This document shows positions 34,681-44,585 of a stretch of DNA of 64,000 nt, in pieces (the stretch's first letter is position 1; the number at the start of each line of letters is the position of its first letter). Under the pieces are notes generated by a model, which saw nothing but the letters and a program-made list of their open reading frames with translations, searched no databases and was not told the origin of the DNA. The stretch is from DAIRGB01 sp036794765 (GTDB lineage: Bacteria > Patescibacteriota > JAHJAL01). Made by a program: the position numbers and the translations under genes. The DNA is taken from NCBI GenBank assembly GCA_036794765.1, contig DAIRGB010000001.1:1-64000 (forward strand), given 5' to 3'.

Positions 34681-36798
34681 ATGAGTGTCAAGATTTCGGA
34701 TTTAGCGAAAAAATTGGGTTTGGAAATTAAGGCTTTGCGAAGTCAGATAAAGGATATGCATTTGGGGGTTAGCGAACGAGCCAATGTTTTTCGCGATGAA
34801 TTGGCGATGGAGATTGAACGACGGATAAAGAAAGACGAGGTAATAAGTAATAGTGGCAAAGAGAATGTGTTATTGAAAAAGAAGGTGGAGAAGGATATGT
34901 CCGAGGGTGTTCAAGTTGTTTCAAGTGAGGAAAATGAAACTGATTTTGGGGAAGAGATGCAAAGTGAAGTTCTTGATGTATTGGAAACAAAAAATGATGA
35001 GTTTGAAAATGAGTCGGATTTACCAAGGAAACCTCAAGTTGAGATACCGCCATTGGTAACGGTAGGTGAATTTGCGGCGCGGATGAATATTGGTGTGTCG
35101 GATGTGATAAAAGAACTGATGAAAAACGGTATTTTGGCAAATATAAATGAACATATAGATTTTGATACTGCTACCATAATTGGTGAAGATCTTGGTTTTG
35201 AGGTGACTTTATGTCAAAACAACGGTAATGATTTGGAAAGTTGTTTGGTTGACGAAAATAGATACGATAAAAAATATTTTCAGACAAGACCTCCGATTAT
35301 TACGGTAATGGGTCATGTTGATCATGGTAAGACTTCGATTTTGGATCGTATTCGCAAGGCAGATGTGGTAGCTAAGGAATCCGGGGGGATTACTCAACAC
35401 ATGGGAGCTTATCAGGTTAAGAAAAATGGTAGAACAATTACTTTTTTGGATACTCCGGGTCATAAAGCCTTTTCGGCTATGAGGGCACATGGGGCGAAAT
35501 TGACTGATATCGCGGTTTTGGTAGTGGCGGCTGATGACGGAGTAAAACCACAGACAATTGAGGCTATTAATCATGCTAGGGCTGCGGGTGTACCAATAAT
35601 TGTGGCTATCAATAAAATTGATAAACCGGAAGCCAATATTGATAAGGTAAAAAGAGAATTAGCTGATTTTAATCTTTTGCCGGAGGAATGGGGTGGAAAT
35701 ACGATTATGGTTTTGACTTCGGCCAAGAGTGGTGAGGGTATTGATGAATTATTGGAGATGATTTTACTGGTTGCTGACGTGGAAGATTTGAAAGCTTATC
35801 GTGAAGGTCCGGCACAAGCGTTGGTGATTGAAGCTCATCTGAGTAAAAGGGTTGGTCCGGTGGCAACGGTAATGGTTACTCAAGGTTGTTTGCATGTCAG
35901 AGACAGTATAATTGTTGGTACGGTTGATGGTGTGGTGCGAGCAATGGTTGATCAATATGGAGAAAGGATTTCCAAAGCATATCCGGCTGATCCGGTGCGG
36001 ATCGCTGGTTTGCACGATGTGCCCGAGTTTGGTGATACTTTGTATGTAGTAAATAATTTGAAAGAAGCGAAGAATATTGTTCTCAGTCGTCGAAAAAGTA
36101 TGATGACAAAGGGATTTACTCCCAAGACGGTTGGCATGGCCGAGTTGTCTCAGGCAGTAAGAGAAGGAAAAATAAATGTTTTGCCGGTAATTCTTAAAAC
36201 GGATGTTCAGGGTTCTTTGGAAGCAATCAGGAGTTCTTTGCAAAATTTACATAACGATGAGGTAAAAGTAGAAATTCTTCATGAAGCAGCGGGTTTGGTA
36301 AATGAATCTGATATAATGATGGCGGCCAGTTCCAATGCTTTGATTTTGTCTTTTAGGGCCAATATTGAACCTAGCGCCTTGAAATTGGCCAAGAAGATGG
36401 GGATAAAGATTTCTTCTTATGATGTGATTTATCGTTTGCTTGATGATGTGACAGCTGCGTTGGAGGGTTTATTGAAACCGGAAATTGTAAAAGTAAAAGT
36501 TGGCAAGGGTAAGGTGTTACGCGTTTTTACTCATGGGAAAAAATTCAGAGTGATAGGGGTTGGGGTAACTAGTGGTTTGGCAGAAAAGGGTTTGGAGGTA
36601 ATTGTTTTTCGAGATGGAAAAAAGGTTGGTGAAGGAAAGATAGACGGTTTAAAGAAAGGAACAGAATCGGTAGATAAAGTCGCTGAAAAAAATGAATGTG
36701 GTTTGGGATTGGCTGGAGATATCAAGGTTGAGGAGGGTGATAGTTTGGAATTTTGGAAATCTGAATCTAGAGTGCGCCGTTTGTCTGAATTGGAATAG
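34681..36798 (+). CDS. infB: translation initiation factor IF-2
   Basis: 705-residue GTPase that brings fMet-tRNA to the 30S subunit. The N-terminal IF2-N helix (VKISDLAKKLGLEIKAL) is followed by an acidic linker and a second IF2-N unit. The G domain has MGHVDHGKTS, DTPGHKAF and NKID, and domains II-IV are complete. AAGGAAA precedes ATG 34681. The linker is short compared with E. coli, as usual in reduced genomes. Confidence 0.97.
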   Translation: MSVKISDLAKKLGLEIKALRSQIKDMHLGVSERANVFRDELAMEIERRIKKDEVISNSGKENVLLKKKVEKDMSEGVQVVSSEENETDFGEEMQSEVLDVLETKNDEFENESDLPRKPQVEIPPLVTVGEFAARMNIGVSDVIKELMKNGILANINEHIDFDTATIIGEDLGFEVTLCQNNGNDLESCLVDENRYDKKYFQTRPPIITVMGHVDHGKTSILDRIRKADVVAKESGGITQHMGAYQVKKNGRTITFLDTPGHKAFSAMRAHGAKLTDIAVLVVAADDGVKPQTIEAINHARAAGVPIIVAINKIDKPEANIDKVKRELADFNLLPEEWGGNTIMVLTSAKSGEGIDELLEMILLVADVEDLKAYREGPAQALVIEAHLSKRVGPVATVMVTQGCLHVRDSIIVGTVDGVVRAMVDQYGERISKAYPADPVRIAGLHDVPEFGDTLYVVNNLKEAKNIVLSRRKSMMTKGFTPKTVGMAELSQAVREGKINVLPVILKTDVQGSLEAIRSSLQNLHNDEVKVEILHEAAGLVNESDIMMAASSNALILSFRANIEPSALKLAKKMGIKISSYDVIYRLLDDVTAALEGLLKPEIVKVKVGKGKVLRVFTHGKKFRVIGVGVTSGLAEKGLEVIVFRDGKKVGEGKIDGLKKGTESVDKVAEKNECGLGLAGDIKVEEGDSLEFWKSESRVRRLSELE

Positions 36799-36863
36799 TA
36801 TTAAAATTTATTTCGAATTATTATTTTACCCGATTAAATAATTCTAAGGCGGGTTGTTGTTGT

Positions 36864-39131
36864 ATGAGTCTTGAGAAAATAAATTTTGTTTCTTTGGATT
36901 TGGAAACCACTGGATTGGATTCAAAAAAGGATTCAATAATCGAGGTTGGTTTGGTTCGTTTTGATTGGCGGGGAAAAATCTTGGATCGTTTTTCTTCTCT
37001 GGTATATTTTGATGGGGAGTATTCTGATTTGGTTGAATCGTTAACGGGTATTTCCGGACGGGATTTATTGTTGGCGCCACATTGGGAGGAGATAAAAAGA
37101 GAAATTATTAAATTTGTAAAGGATGAAGATGTTTTAATAGGCCATAATATTAATTTTGATTTAAGTTTTTTATCTAGTTTTGGGATAAATTGGTTTGGTC
37201 GAAAAAATTTGGATAGTTGGTATTTGGCTACGATATTGATAAGCAACGCTAGATCATATTCTTTGGAATATTTATTGAAGATTATTGGCAAAGAGTATCA
37301 AGCTCATCGAGCACTGGATGATGCTGAAGCGGTAGTTGATTTGTATGTGTATTGGCAAGCAGAATTGAGTAAAGTTTCAGATAAGGTGTTTGATTTGTTG
37401 CAAAAAATTGCCGTCGGTAGTAATTTGCCGGAGGGGATTTTGTACGATTTGGAAAAATTGCGAAGGAGAAGTGAAGGAGTGGTGGTTAAAATTAATAAGA
37501 ATAGAGAGGAAGTATTTATAAATACAAGGGTTGAGAAAGAGTTGGATAAAACGGATGTTGGGCAGGGTATGAATTATTTGTCAATGAATTTTCGGGAGTT
37601 GTTGAAGAGTAAACAAAAATCGGGAGTGGTAGTTGTTGGTTCTTTTTTATGGAATCATTTTATTCGAACGTTTGATTCTCGAAGGTATGATTTAATCAAA
37701 TTTGATCGAAGAGATAAATTTTTATGCAAAAATTTTTGGCGAGGTTTGTATAAAAAAACTTCTTATTCTGTTTGTGAAGCCAGAGTAGTAATAAAGATAC
37801 TTTTGAAAATTGATCGGGGATATTGGGATGGATATTTGGAAGACATAATGTGGTTTAACGAGGAGAGGGATTTGGCGTTTGGACTTGGTTGTCGTGAGAC
37901 TGAGGATGGACATGATTGTTATTTTGATAGAAAAATTAGAAATATTTTGCGCACAGATAGTGGTGTGATTTTACCGGCAACAATAGTTGAACAGGCGAAA
38001 GTGCTAGGCAAAAAAAGGATTTCTATTTTTTCAGAAGATCCTTTGTTGGAAGATGGTCTAACTGATTTGACCGGTTTGATCTATGATCGGGATAGCTGGA
38101 CATTTGATTGCAGGCAAATAGTTGATTTGGTAGAAAAAATGAGATTGCAGAAGAAAAAAGTCAGATCAATAACTGAGTGGATGGAGAAGATGGAATTGTT
38201 GTGGAGGGGGCTGTGGTTGCTGGTTAGATCGCATGGACAAAAAGAGGAAAATAAAATCCGATTGGAATTAACGACTGCGGTGATGGCAGAAATTTCTTTT
38301 CAGAATTTGTCAAAGCAGTGGGCAAATATTATTTCGCGTTATTCAGAGGTTTTTGAGGAATTGGAGCGGGAAAAGTTGGGCGGGGGCATAAAGAGAGTTT
38401 TTGATAATACTTTTACGTCGAGTGATTGGTTAACTTCAATTGTTGAATATGGAAGTGGATATTGGCGTTTGGAATTGAAAAGAAAAAAATTCAATGAGTG
38501 GATATTGGATTTATTAAAGGACTATTCGGTTATTAATTTGATTAATTTTTTCCCTGTTTCAAGTAATAATTATTTTTGGAGTTTGTTGGGATTTCACAAA
38601 GTGAATATATTGAATAACTCCAAACCGGAAATTCGGGCTAAAATAGAAAATATTTCTTGGGTAAAGTTTAGACAAAATATTGATTGGAAAAATTTGAATA
38701 GTCAATTGATAGTTTTTAATTCAAAATCTGATATGTCTGTTGCGTTGGAGGGTTTACGGGAAGAAAAAAAGGAGGGGAAGATATTTGAATTGGGAACAAA
38801 AAGGGGAGCTTGGTATTTTGATTTGTGTCAGGAAAATTTTCAAGGAGTGGTTTTAACCTCTTATGCAAATTTGGGCGAGTTGGGTGTTTTGGAAAAAAAA
38901 TTTGACATAATATATTTAGATCGATTACCTTTTGATTATCCAAATAAGTTTGTATTAGCATCGAGAGCATATGAGTGGCAGGATGATTATTTTAATGATT
39001 ATTTTTTGCCAAGGATGTATCAGAAGTTGTATTATGTTTCTACTTTATTAAAGCCGGAAGGAAAGTTTTTTTTGGGGGATGATAGGTGGATAAAGAAAAA
39101 TTATGTTAGCAAAAGTAACAAAAAGATATGA
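36864..39131 (+). CDS. DEDDh exonuclease fused to a degenerate DinG-type helicase
   Basis: 755 residues. The N-terminal domain (about 1-175) is an intact DnaQ-like 3'-5' exonuclease with SLDLETTGLDS (D, E), GHNINFDLSFL (D) and HRALDDAEAVVDLY (H, D). The rest aligns by landmarks with exonuclease-type DinG, but motor motifs are lost. No GxGKT is present, the DEAH box position reads SEDP in ISIFSEDPLLEDG, and the final QGxGRxIR region is absent. The C-terminal landmarks LPFDYPNKFVLASRAYEW and KPEGKFFLGDDRW remain. ATP-driven unwinding is therefore unlikely. It overlaps der by ATGA. Confidence 0.8.
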   Translation: MSLEKINFVSLDLETTGLDSKKDSIIEVGLVRFDWRGKILDRFSSLVYFDGEYSDLVESLTGISGRDLLLAPHWEEIKREIIKFVKDEDVLIGHNINFDLSFLSSFGINWFGRKNLDSWYLATILISNARSYSLEYLLKIIGKEYQAHRALDDAEAVVDLYVYWQAELSKVSDKVFDLLQKIAVGSNLPEGILYDLEKLRRRSEGVVVKINKNREEVFINTRVEKELDKTDVGQGMNYLSMNFRELLKSKQKSGVVVVGSFLWNHFIRTFDSRRYDLIKFDRRDKFLCKNFWRGLYKKTSYSVCEARVVIKILLKIDRGYWDGYLEDIMWFNEERDLAFGLGCRETEDGHDCYFDRKIRNILRTDSGVILPATIVEQAKVLGKKRISIFSEDPLLEDGLTDLTGLIYDRDSWTFDCRQIVDLVEKMRLQKKKVRSITEWMEKMELLWRGLWLLVRSHGQKEENKIRLELTTAVMAEISFQNLSKQWANIISRYSEVFEELEREKLGGGIKRVFDNTFTSSDWLTSIVEYGSGYWRLELKRKKFNEWILDLLKDYSVINLINFFPVSSNNYFWSLLGFHKVNILNNSKPEIRAKIENISWVKFRQNIDWKNLNSQLIVFNSKSDMSVALEGLREEKKEGKIFELGTKRGAWYFDLCQENFQGVVLTSYANLGELGVLEKKFDIIYLDRLPFDYPNKFVLASRAYEWQDDYFNDYFLPRMYQKLYYVSTLLKPEGKFFLGDDRWIKKNYVSKSNKKI

Positions 39132-40462
39132 ATAAAATAAATCAACAGTATGAAGGTTTGATGGTGGTTTTGGTTGGCAAAACCAACGTAGGTAAATCGT
39201 CTTTATTTAATCGTTTGAGCGGTGAAGGAAAGGCGGTTGTTTGCGAAGAGCCTGGCACGACCAGAGATCGGGTAATTTCAGAGGTAGTTTGGCAGGCAAA
39301 TTCGTTTTGGTTGATGGATACCGCTGGTTTATTGAAAGGATTGGGTGATGAAGAATTGAAAAAATCGATTGAGGCTCAGATAGATGAAGTGTTGGAGGAG
39401 GCGGATGTTTTGTTGTGGGTGGTTGATGGTCAGCAAGGAATAGGGGAAGAGGATTTGGCGGTTTGGCATCGGATTAAAAAAATGTCAAAAAAAGTAGTAT
39501 TGGTAGTGAACAAAATTGATTCTCATAAAAAAAAGGAATTGGCTTTACAAGAAAGAAAAATTGCTTTGTCGGAGAAATATTTTGTATCTGCTAAAAATGG
39601 TTTGGGTATTGGTGATTTATTAGATTATTTGGTGGTGTGTTCACAGAAAAAGAGTTTTGTAAAATTGGATGAAAAAAAGTTTTCGACTAAGATGTGTATC
39701 GTTGGTCGGCCCAATGTGGGAAAATCAACTTTGACAAATAATTTGTGTGGTTTCGAGAGGATGGCGGTGAGTAATAAAGCTGGAACTACCAGGGATGTTG
39801 GAGAGGTGGTGATTGAATATGGTATGGAAAAAATTTTATTGATGGATACTGCGGGTTTGAGAGCAAAGGGTAAGGCTAGTAAATTCGAGATTGAAAAATA
39901 TAGTGTTATTAGAGCGATCAAAGCAATGGAAATGGCTGATATTGTAACGGTCGTGATTGAAGCAGTTGAAGGGTTAACTCATCAGGACATGGTGATTTTG
40001 TCGATGGCTAGTGAGATGAATAAGGGAATAGTTTTGTTTGTTAATAAATGGGATTTGGTTGAAGATAGTGAAAAACAAAGGGATAGATTTTTGGAAAAAT
40101 TACGTCGAAAATTGGGTTGGATGTGGTGGATTCCGTTGGTATTTGGTTCAGCTAAAAACAAGATGAATTTGAATTTTTTGTTGGAGAAGGTACTTGATGT
40201 GAATAAAAATTATACTTGTTGGTTAAATGAAGAAGTATTAAATAATTTGGTTTTGGATATCAAAGCTGCAGACACAAGAATGAAAGTTATTGGTTTAACA
40301 GATATTAAACAAACAAAAACAAGCCCACCGAGATTTGCGGTGGGGGTAAAAAAGATTGGTTTGGTGAGATACGAAGAGGAAAGAATGCTAAAGAATTATA
40401 TTAGAGAAGCTTTTGGATTGTATGGGATTTCGTTGCAAATAAGATTCTGGGAAAATAAGTGA
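39128..40462 (+). CDS. der: ribosome-assembly GTPase Der (EngA)
   Basis: 444 residues with two tandem GTPase domains and a C-terminal KH-like domain, needed for 50S maturation. G1 motifs are VGKTNVGKSSLF and VGRPNVGKSTLT; G3 motifs are DTAG in both; G4 motifs are NKID and NKWD. The start overlaps the DinG-like gene (ATGA). Its last 75 bases overlap the 3' end of lepB on the opposite strand. Confidence 0.96.
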   Translation: MNKINQQYEGLMVVLVGKTNVGKSSLFNRLSGEGKAVVCEEPGTTRDRVISEVVWQANSFWLMDTAGLLKGLGDEELKKSIEAQIDEVLEEADVLLWVVDGQQGIGEEDLAVWHRIKKMSKKVVLVVNKIDSHKKKELALQERKIALSEKYFVSAKNGLGIGDLLDYLVVCSQKKSFVKLDEKKFSTKMCIVGRPNVGKSTLTNNLCGFERMAVSNKAGTTRDVGEVVIEYGMEKILLMDTAGLRAKGKASKFEIEKYSVIRAIKAMEMADIVTVVIEAVEGLTHQDMVILSMASEMNKGIVLFVNKWDLVEDSEKQRDRFLEKLRRKLGWMWWIPLVFGSAKNKMNLNFLLEKVLDVNKNYTCWLNEEVLNNLVLDIKAADTRMKVIGLTDIKQTKTSPPRFAVGVKKIGLVRYEEERMLKNYIREAFGLYGISLQIRFWENK

Positions 40463-41038
40463 CAGATTGTATTTGGGCGTTATCAACCAAGTGGCGTCTT
40501 TAATTGGCCAATAAGTGAATAGTGCGCGGCCGAGGATAGATTTGTAGGGAATGGATCCGATTACGCGTGAGTCTTGAGAATTGGTGCGATTGTCGCCCAT
40601 GACGAAAACTTCATTTTCTTTGACGAGAACTTCTTCTTCTCCATTGGTAGGGGTGTCAGGTGAGAGATATATTTCTTCAATAGACTCGAGATTGGCGTCG
40701 GCACTATTTTTGATATAAACCTTTCCGTTTTTAATGACTACGGTTTCTCCAGGTAGTCCGATGACACGTTTGATGAAATTTACACTTGGTTCACCTGGTT
40801 TTTGGAAAATTACAATTTCACCTCGATGCGGGGAACGGAAATGGTAGCTTAGTTTGTCAACCAGTAACATTTCTTTGTCGTGGAGAGTTGGTTCCATGCT
40901 TTGGCCGTCAACAATGAAAAGTTGGAAGAGAAATGTTTTGACTAAATAGACGACGATGATTACGGTCAGTGCGGTCTGGACCATTTCCCAGATAAACTCG
41001 GCAATATTTTTTAGGTTGTTTTTTTGATTATTTTGCAT
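40388..41038 (-). CDS. lepB: signal peptidase I
   Basis: 216-residue membrane protease that cleaves Sec signal peptides. One N-terminal transmembrane helix (about 20-42) precedes the catalytic serine box VDGQSMEPTL. The lysine box is FIKRVIGLPGE and box E is GDNRTNSQDSRVIG. ATG 41038 (MQNNQKN) fits the family; the frame runs further upstream into a hydrophobic stretch. The C-terminal tail of about 25 residues is encoded within the antisense overlap with der and is longer than the catalytic core needs. Confidence 0.95.
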   Translation of the reverse strand: MQNNQKNNLKNIAEFIWEMVQTALTVIIVVYLVKTFLFQLFIVDGQSMEPTLHDKEMLLVDKLSYHFRSPHRGEIVIFQKPGEPSVNFIKRVIGLPGETVVIKNGKVYIKNSADANLESIEEIYLSPDTPTNGEEEVLVKENEVFVMGDNRTNSQDSRVIGSIPYKSILGRALFTYWPIKDATWLITPKYNLSLIFPESYLQRNPIQSKSFSNIIL

Positions 41039-41210
41039 AGTTTGTTTATTGAAATATAAGTCGAATAGTTCATATATAATTATAATAAATTGAGGCAGGA
41101 ATAACAGGATTTTACATAATATTGATTGGGATTTGGTTTTCAAAAGAGATTAAAAAAAGTCAGAAATTTTGTTACAATCAAACGTAGCATTTATATTAAT
41201 TTTTTTATTG

Positions 41211-42521
41211 ATGAAAAATATTCTTAGATATTGGCATATTCCAATGGCAGTAGTTTTGGGAGTTGTCATTTTGTATATTGCTTTGATTGGTTATAGATTG
41301 TTTTTTTCCGGAAAGGCTGATTCTTCGAATAATAATTCGGGTGATAGTTTTTGGACAAATATCACTGATAGCATTGGTATCAATACCAGAAAGTTGCGAG
41401 GTGAAAGAGAGGGTAGGATAAATGTTTTAATGGTGGGAGTTCCAGGTGGCGATCATGATGGTCCGGATTTGACCGATAGTATTTTGTTTGTCTCGGTCAA
41501 TGTAAATGAAAAAAAAATTGATATGTTTTCTATACCGAGGGATTTGTATGTAGAGATTCCCGGTTTTGGGTACAACAAAATCAATTCGGCTTATTCAATG
41601 GGAAAAAATTATCAATTGGCTGGAGGAGGGATTGATGTCTTGAAAGATACTGTGGAATCAATTGTTGGTCAGAGTGTTGATTATTATGTAAAAATTGATT
41701 TTGATGGTTTTGTGAAAACTGTTGATGCTTTAGGTGGGATCGATGTGACGGTTGATGAGGATATATATGATTTTCTATATCCTGATGGTTATGGTGGCTA
41801 TGAGCCGTTTTCTTTGGCAGCCGGAAAACAACATTTGGATGGAAATACGGCTTTGAAATTCGTCCGGAGTCGTCAAACAACCAGTGATTTTGATCGTTCC
41901 AAGCGGCAGCAAAAGGCTTTGGTAGCTATTAAAGATGCTTTTTTAAAAAAAGGTGTTATTGGTGGCGCCAAAGTATTGATTCAGGTGATAGATATTTTGT
42001 CGGATCATCTTGAAACTGATTTGAAGGTATGGGAATGGGAAAGGGTGGCCAAGATTGCCAAAGATTGGGATAGTGAATTGAAGGTTGCCACTCATAATTT
42101 CGATAACTCGCCGGAAGGTTTTTTGGGCGATGGCAATATCGATGGTTTGTATGTTTTGCAACCGGTTGCGGGGGACTTTTCAGAGATACAGGAGTTTGTA
42201 GAAAAAACTATAAATAGTTCGGAGGCGCCAGAACCAACTAGTATGGTGGTTAATATTTATAATGCGACCAATCGAGTTGGATTGGCTGGAAGTTTTGCCG
42301 AAGAACTAAAAAATCAGGGTGGCGTTGAAGTGCTTGAAGTGGGTAACGCTGAGGAAAAAATTGATAAGTCGATTATTAGGTGTCAAAACAACAAAGAGTT
42401 AAAAAAGAAAATTGAGGAATTGAAGGAAAAATGGGATTTGGTTGAGGATAAAGAACAATTAGGATCGGATTTAAAATATGATTGTGAGATTATTTTAGGG
42501 GATAATTTTATTTTGGAGTAG
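41211..42521 (+). CDS. LytR-CpsA-Psr (LCP) family glycan ligase with LytR_C domain
   Basis: 436 residues. An N-terminal transmembrane helix (about 8-30) precedes the LCP domain (about 65-260), with NVLMVGVPGG, DLTDSILFVSVN, DMFSIPRDLYVEI and FVRSRQTTSDFDRSKRQQ, including its phosphate-binding arginines. A C-terminal LytR_C domain (about 340-430) starts MVVNIYNATNRVGLAG. LCP enzymes move lipid-linked glycans onto peptidoglycan or another wall acceptor. It may act on the glycan made by the 23-30 kb cluster (inference). ATG 41211 is chosen. Confidence 0.93.
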   Translation: MKNILRYWHIPMAVVLGVVILYIALIGYRLFFSGKADSSNNNSGDSFWTNITDSIGINTRKLRGEREGRINVLMVGVPGGDHDGPDLTDSILFVSVNVNEKKIDMFSIPRDLYVEIPGFGYNKINSAYSMGKNYQLAGGGIDVLKDTVESIVGQSVDYYVKIDFDGFVKTVDALGGIDVTVDEDIYDFLYPDGYGGYEPFSLAAGKQHLDGNTALKFVRSRQTTSDFDRSKRQQKALVAIKDAFLKKGVIGGAKVLIQVIDILSDHLETDLKVWEWERVAKIAKDWDSELKVATHNFDNSPEGFLGDGNIDGLYVLQPVAGDFSEIQEFVEKTINSSEAPEPTSMVVNIYNATNRVGLAGSFAEELKNQGGVEVLEVGNAEEKIDKSIIRCQNNKELKKKIEELKEKWDLVEDKEQLGSDLKYDCEIILGDNFILE

Positions 42522-42522
42522 T

Positions 42523-43284
42523 ATGAGTTGGCTTCGATTCAAACCATTAGTGATTAGTGTGGTATTCTTGGTTATTCTGGAGTTTTTGTATTATTATCCC
42601 AGTTTGGTGTTGTGGGGCGGTTTTGTATTATTGCTAATTATTTTGGCTGGTGTGTTGTGGATTATGAGAGGTAATTGGGAGGATGGTATTATTAGGAGAT
42701 CGATTTTACCTGTATTATTGGCAATGGGAGTATTGTCTTTCGGTTTTTTCATGCATATGCCTTATTATCGTCAGGTGGTTTTGTTTGTTGGTTCTTTTTG
42801 TTTATATTTTTTGATGGTCTATGTTGATCAGTTTCCGTACAAAAGTTTTTTGATTACGCGTTTAAATTTCTCTTTTGTAGCTTTGGTGGCAGCTTATCTT
42901 TTGTTTTTTTCGATTACCAATTTTAGCGTTAGTTTGCAAATGCCTTTATGGATATTGATGATCATTGTGGTGATGGTTAGTTTTTTGATTTTTTATTCAG
43001 TATTATGGGCTAGTGGTTTGGAAAGATCTTATGTGATGTTGTATACTGTATTGTTGGGACTGATGATGTCCGAAATATTTTTGGTGGTTAGTTTTTGGCC
43101 GGTTGATCCTTCGGCGAAGAGTATGGTTTTGGTGGTAGTTATGTATATCTTTTGGGGATTGCTTAGTAGTTGGCTGGAAAAAGTAATGACGACGAGAGTA
43201 GTGATAGAATATTTGGCTATAGGTTTAACTTTGATGGCGGTGGTATTGTTGACGGCAAGTTGGTTACCGCCATTTTTAATTTAG
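42523..43284 (+). CDS. polytopic membrane protein, unknown
   Basis: 253 residues with about eight closely packed hydrophobic segments and very short loops. It starts 2 bases after the LCP gene stop with a GGAG site, so it is co-transcribed with the LCP enzyme and the downstream foldase. No family motif was recognised. Confidence 0.75.
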   Translation: MSWLRFKPLVISVVFLVILEFLYYYPSLVLWGGFVLLLIILAGVLWIMRGNWEDGIIRRSILPVLLAMGVLSFGFFMHMPYYRQVVLFVGSFCLYFLMVYVDQFPYKSFLITRLNFSFVALVAAYLLFFSITNFSVSLQMPLWILMIIVVMVSFLIFYSVLWASGLERSYVMLYTVLLGLMMSEIFLVVSFWPVDPSAKSMVLVVVMYIFWGLLSSWLEKVMTTRVVIEYLAIGLTLMAVVLLTASWLPPFLI

Positions 43285-43309
43285 GTTGTTTATTTAACGT
43301 GGGAGATTT

Positions 43310-44359
43310 ATGAATAAAGAAAATGAGAAAATAGAAGGTCAGGTCGAAGACAAAAAAAGTGATTTTTTTGAAAATAATGATGATTTGGTAGCTGTGCCAA
43401 AAAAAGGAATGAATTGGATGTCTATTTTGGGAATGGTGTTGATATTGATAGTCGTGGTTTTTGGAGTTGTAGCAGTTTTATTGTATGGTTTTAAAAATGA
43501 ATCTCAGTTTGTAAAAATGATGGCGACTCAGTTTTATTATCCTTTTGTTGCGGTAGAAGATAAAGTGATACCGATGTCTGAATATTGGAGTAGTTTGGAA
43601 TTGGTAAGGAAAAATTGTGAATTGGTGGGGACAAATTGTCAGACGACCGATGATGATCGAAGGACAGTGTCAAAGAGATTGATTGATGAGAGATCGGTGG
43701 AAGTATTGGCTAAAAAAGAAGGGATAAATGTGGACAATAGTGAATTGGATACTGAGTATCAGAAAATTGTGGAACAAAATGGTGGTGAGGCTGAGTTTAC
43801 CAATGTAATCAGGGATAAATTGAATTGGAGTACCGATGAGTTCAAACAAAAGTTGTTGATTAGTTTGTATGGTCAAAAGTTGGAAGATAAAGTTATAGAA
43901 AAAGTGAGCGCTAAACATATTTTAATTTCTGCCGATCAGTCTGCTAGCGAAGAGGATGTAGCCAAAGCCAAGGAGAAAGCTTTAGAAGTTATTAAAAAAT
44001 TGAAAGAAGGTGGTGATTTTACTGCTTTAGCAAAAGAGTACAGTAATGATCCCAGCGCAAGTCAAAATGGGGGAGATTTGGGTTACTTTTCACGAGGGAT
44101 GATGGTGCCGGAATTTGAAAAAGCTGCTTTTGCTTTGGAAAAAGGTCAGATTAGCGAACCGGTAAAAACTGATTTTGGTTGGCATGTGATCAAGGTGGAA
44201 GACAAAAAAGGTTCGGTTAAAAATAGTTTTACCGAGTGGTTGGAAGAACAGAAAAAACAGATGAAGATTGTGTATTTTTATAAGATACCGGCGGAGAAAA
44301 CAGGTGATAGTGCGACCGATGCAAACCAAGTTGATGCCACTACTCCGGCTAATCAATAA
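43310..44359 (+). CDS. membrane-anchored parvulin-type peptidyl-prolyl isomerase (PrsA/SurA-like)
   Basis: 349 residues. An N-terminal transmembrane anchor (about 35-58) is followed by a SurA_N-like helical chaperone region (about 65-200). The parvulin domain (about 200-305) has KHILISADQSASEED, NDPSASQNGGDLGYFSRGMMV, FEKAAFAL and FGWHVIKVED. It helps fold exported proteins outside the membrane. No lipobox is present, unlike Firmicute PrsA. GGGAG lies 7 bases before the ATG. It closes the unit that starts with the LCP gene. Confidence 0.92.
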   Translation: MNKENEKIEGQVEDKKSDFFENNDDLVAVPKKGMNWMSILGMVLILIVVVFGVVAVLLYGFKNESQFVKMMATQFYYPFVAVEDKVIPMSEYWSSLELVRKNCELVGTNCQTTDDDRRTVSKRLIDERSVEVLAKKEGINVDNSELDTEYQKIVEQNGGEAEFTNVIRDKLNWSTDEFKQKLLISLYGQKLEDKVIEKVSAKHILISADQSASEEDVAKAKEKALEVIKKLKEGGDFTALAKEYSNDPSASQNGGDLGYFSRGMMVPEFEKAAFALEKGQISEPVKTDFGWHVIKVEDKKGSVKNSFTEWLEEQKKQMKIVYFYKIPAEKTGDSATDANQVDATTPANQ

Positions 44360-44366
44360 GATAATA

Positions 44367-44492
44367 GATAACAAACCCTTATAAACTCTTTAAAACTCTT
44401 TTAAACACTTAAAAACTATGGGAATTATGAGAGTGTTTATTGTAAAGTTTGTAAGAGTATATAAGGGTTTCTAAGTGTTTATAAGAGTTTTG
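44367..44492. repeat. decanucleotide array, inverted arrangement
   Basis: Five forward units (AAACCCTTAT, AAACTCTTTA, AAACTCTTTT, AAACACTTAA, AAACTATGGG, 44374-44423) are followed by about five units of the same consensus in reverse (about 44435-44492). They can fold into a long imperfect hairpin after the foldase gene. The same family occurs between the ABC permeases 23 kb away. Confidence 0.75.
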
Positions 44493-44585
44493 TATTTTGT
44501 GGTTTCATTGAAAATATTTTCATGCTTTATGTAATGAGGTGGATTTATTGTTCCAGGTTTGCTAATATTTATATGTAAATTTATT

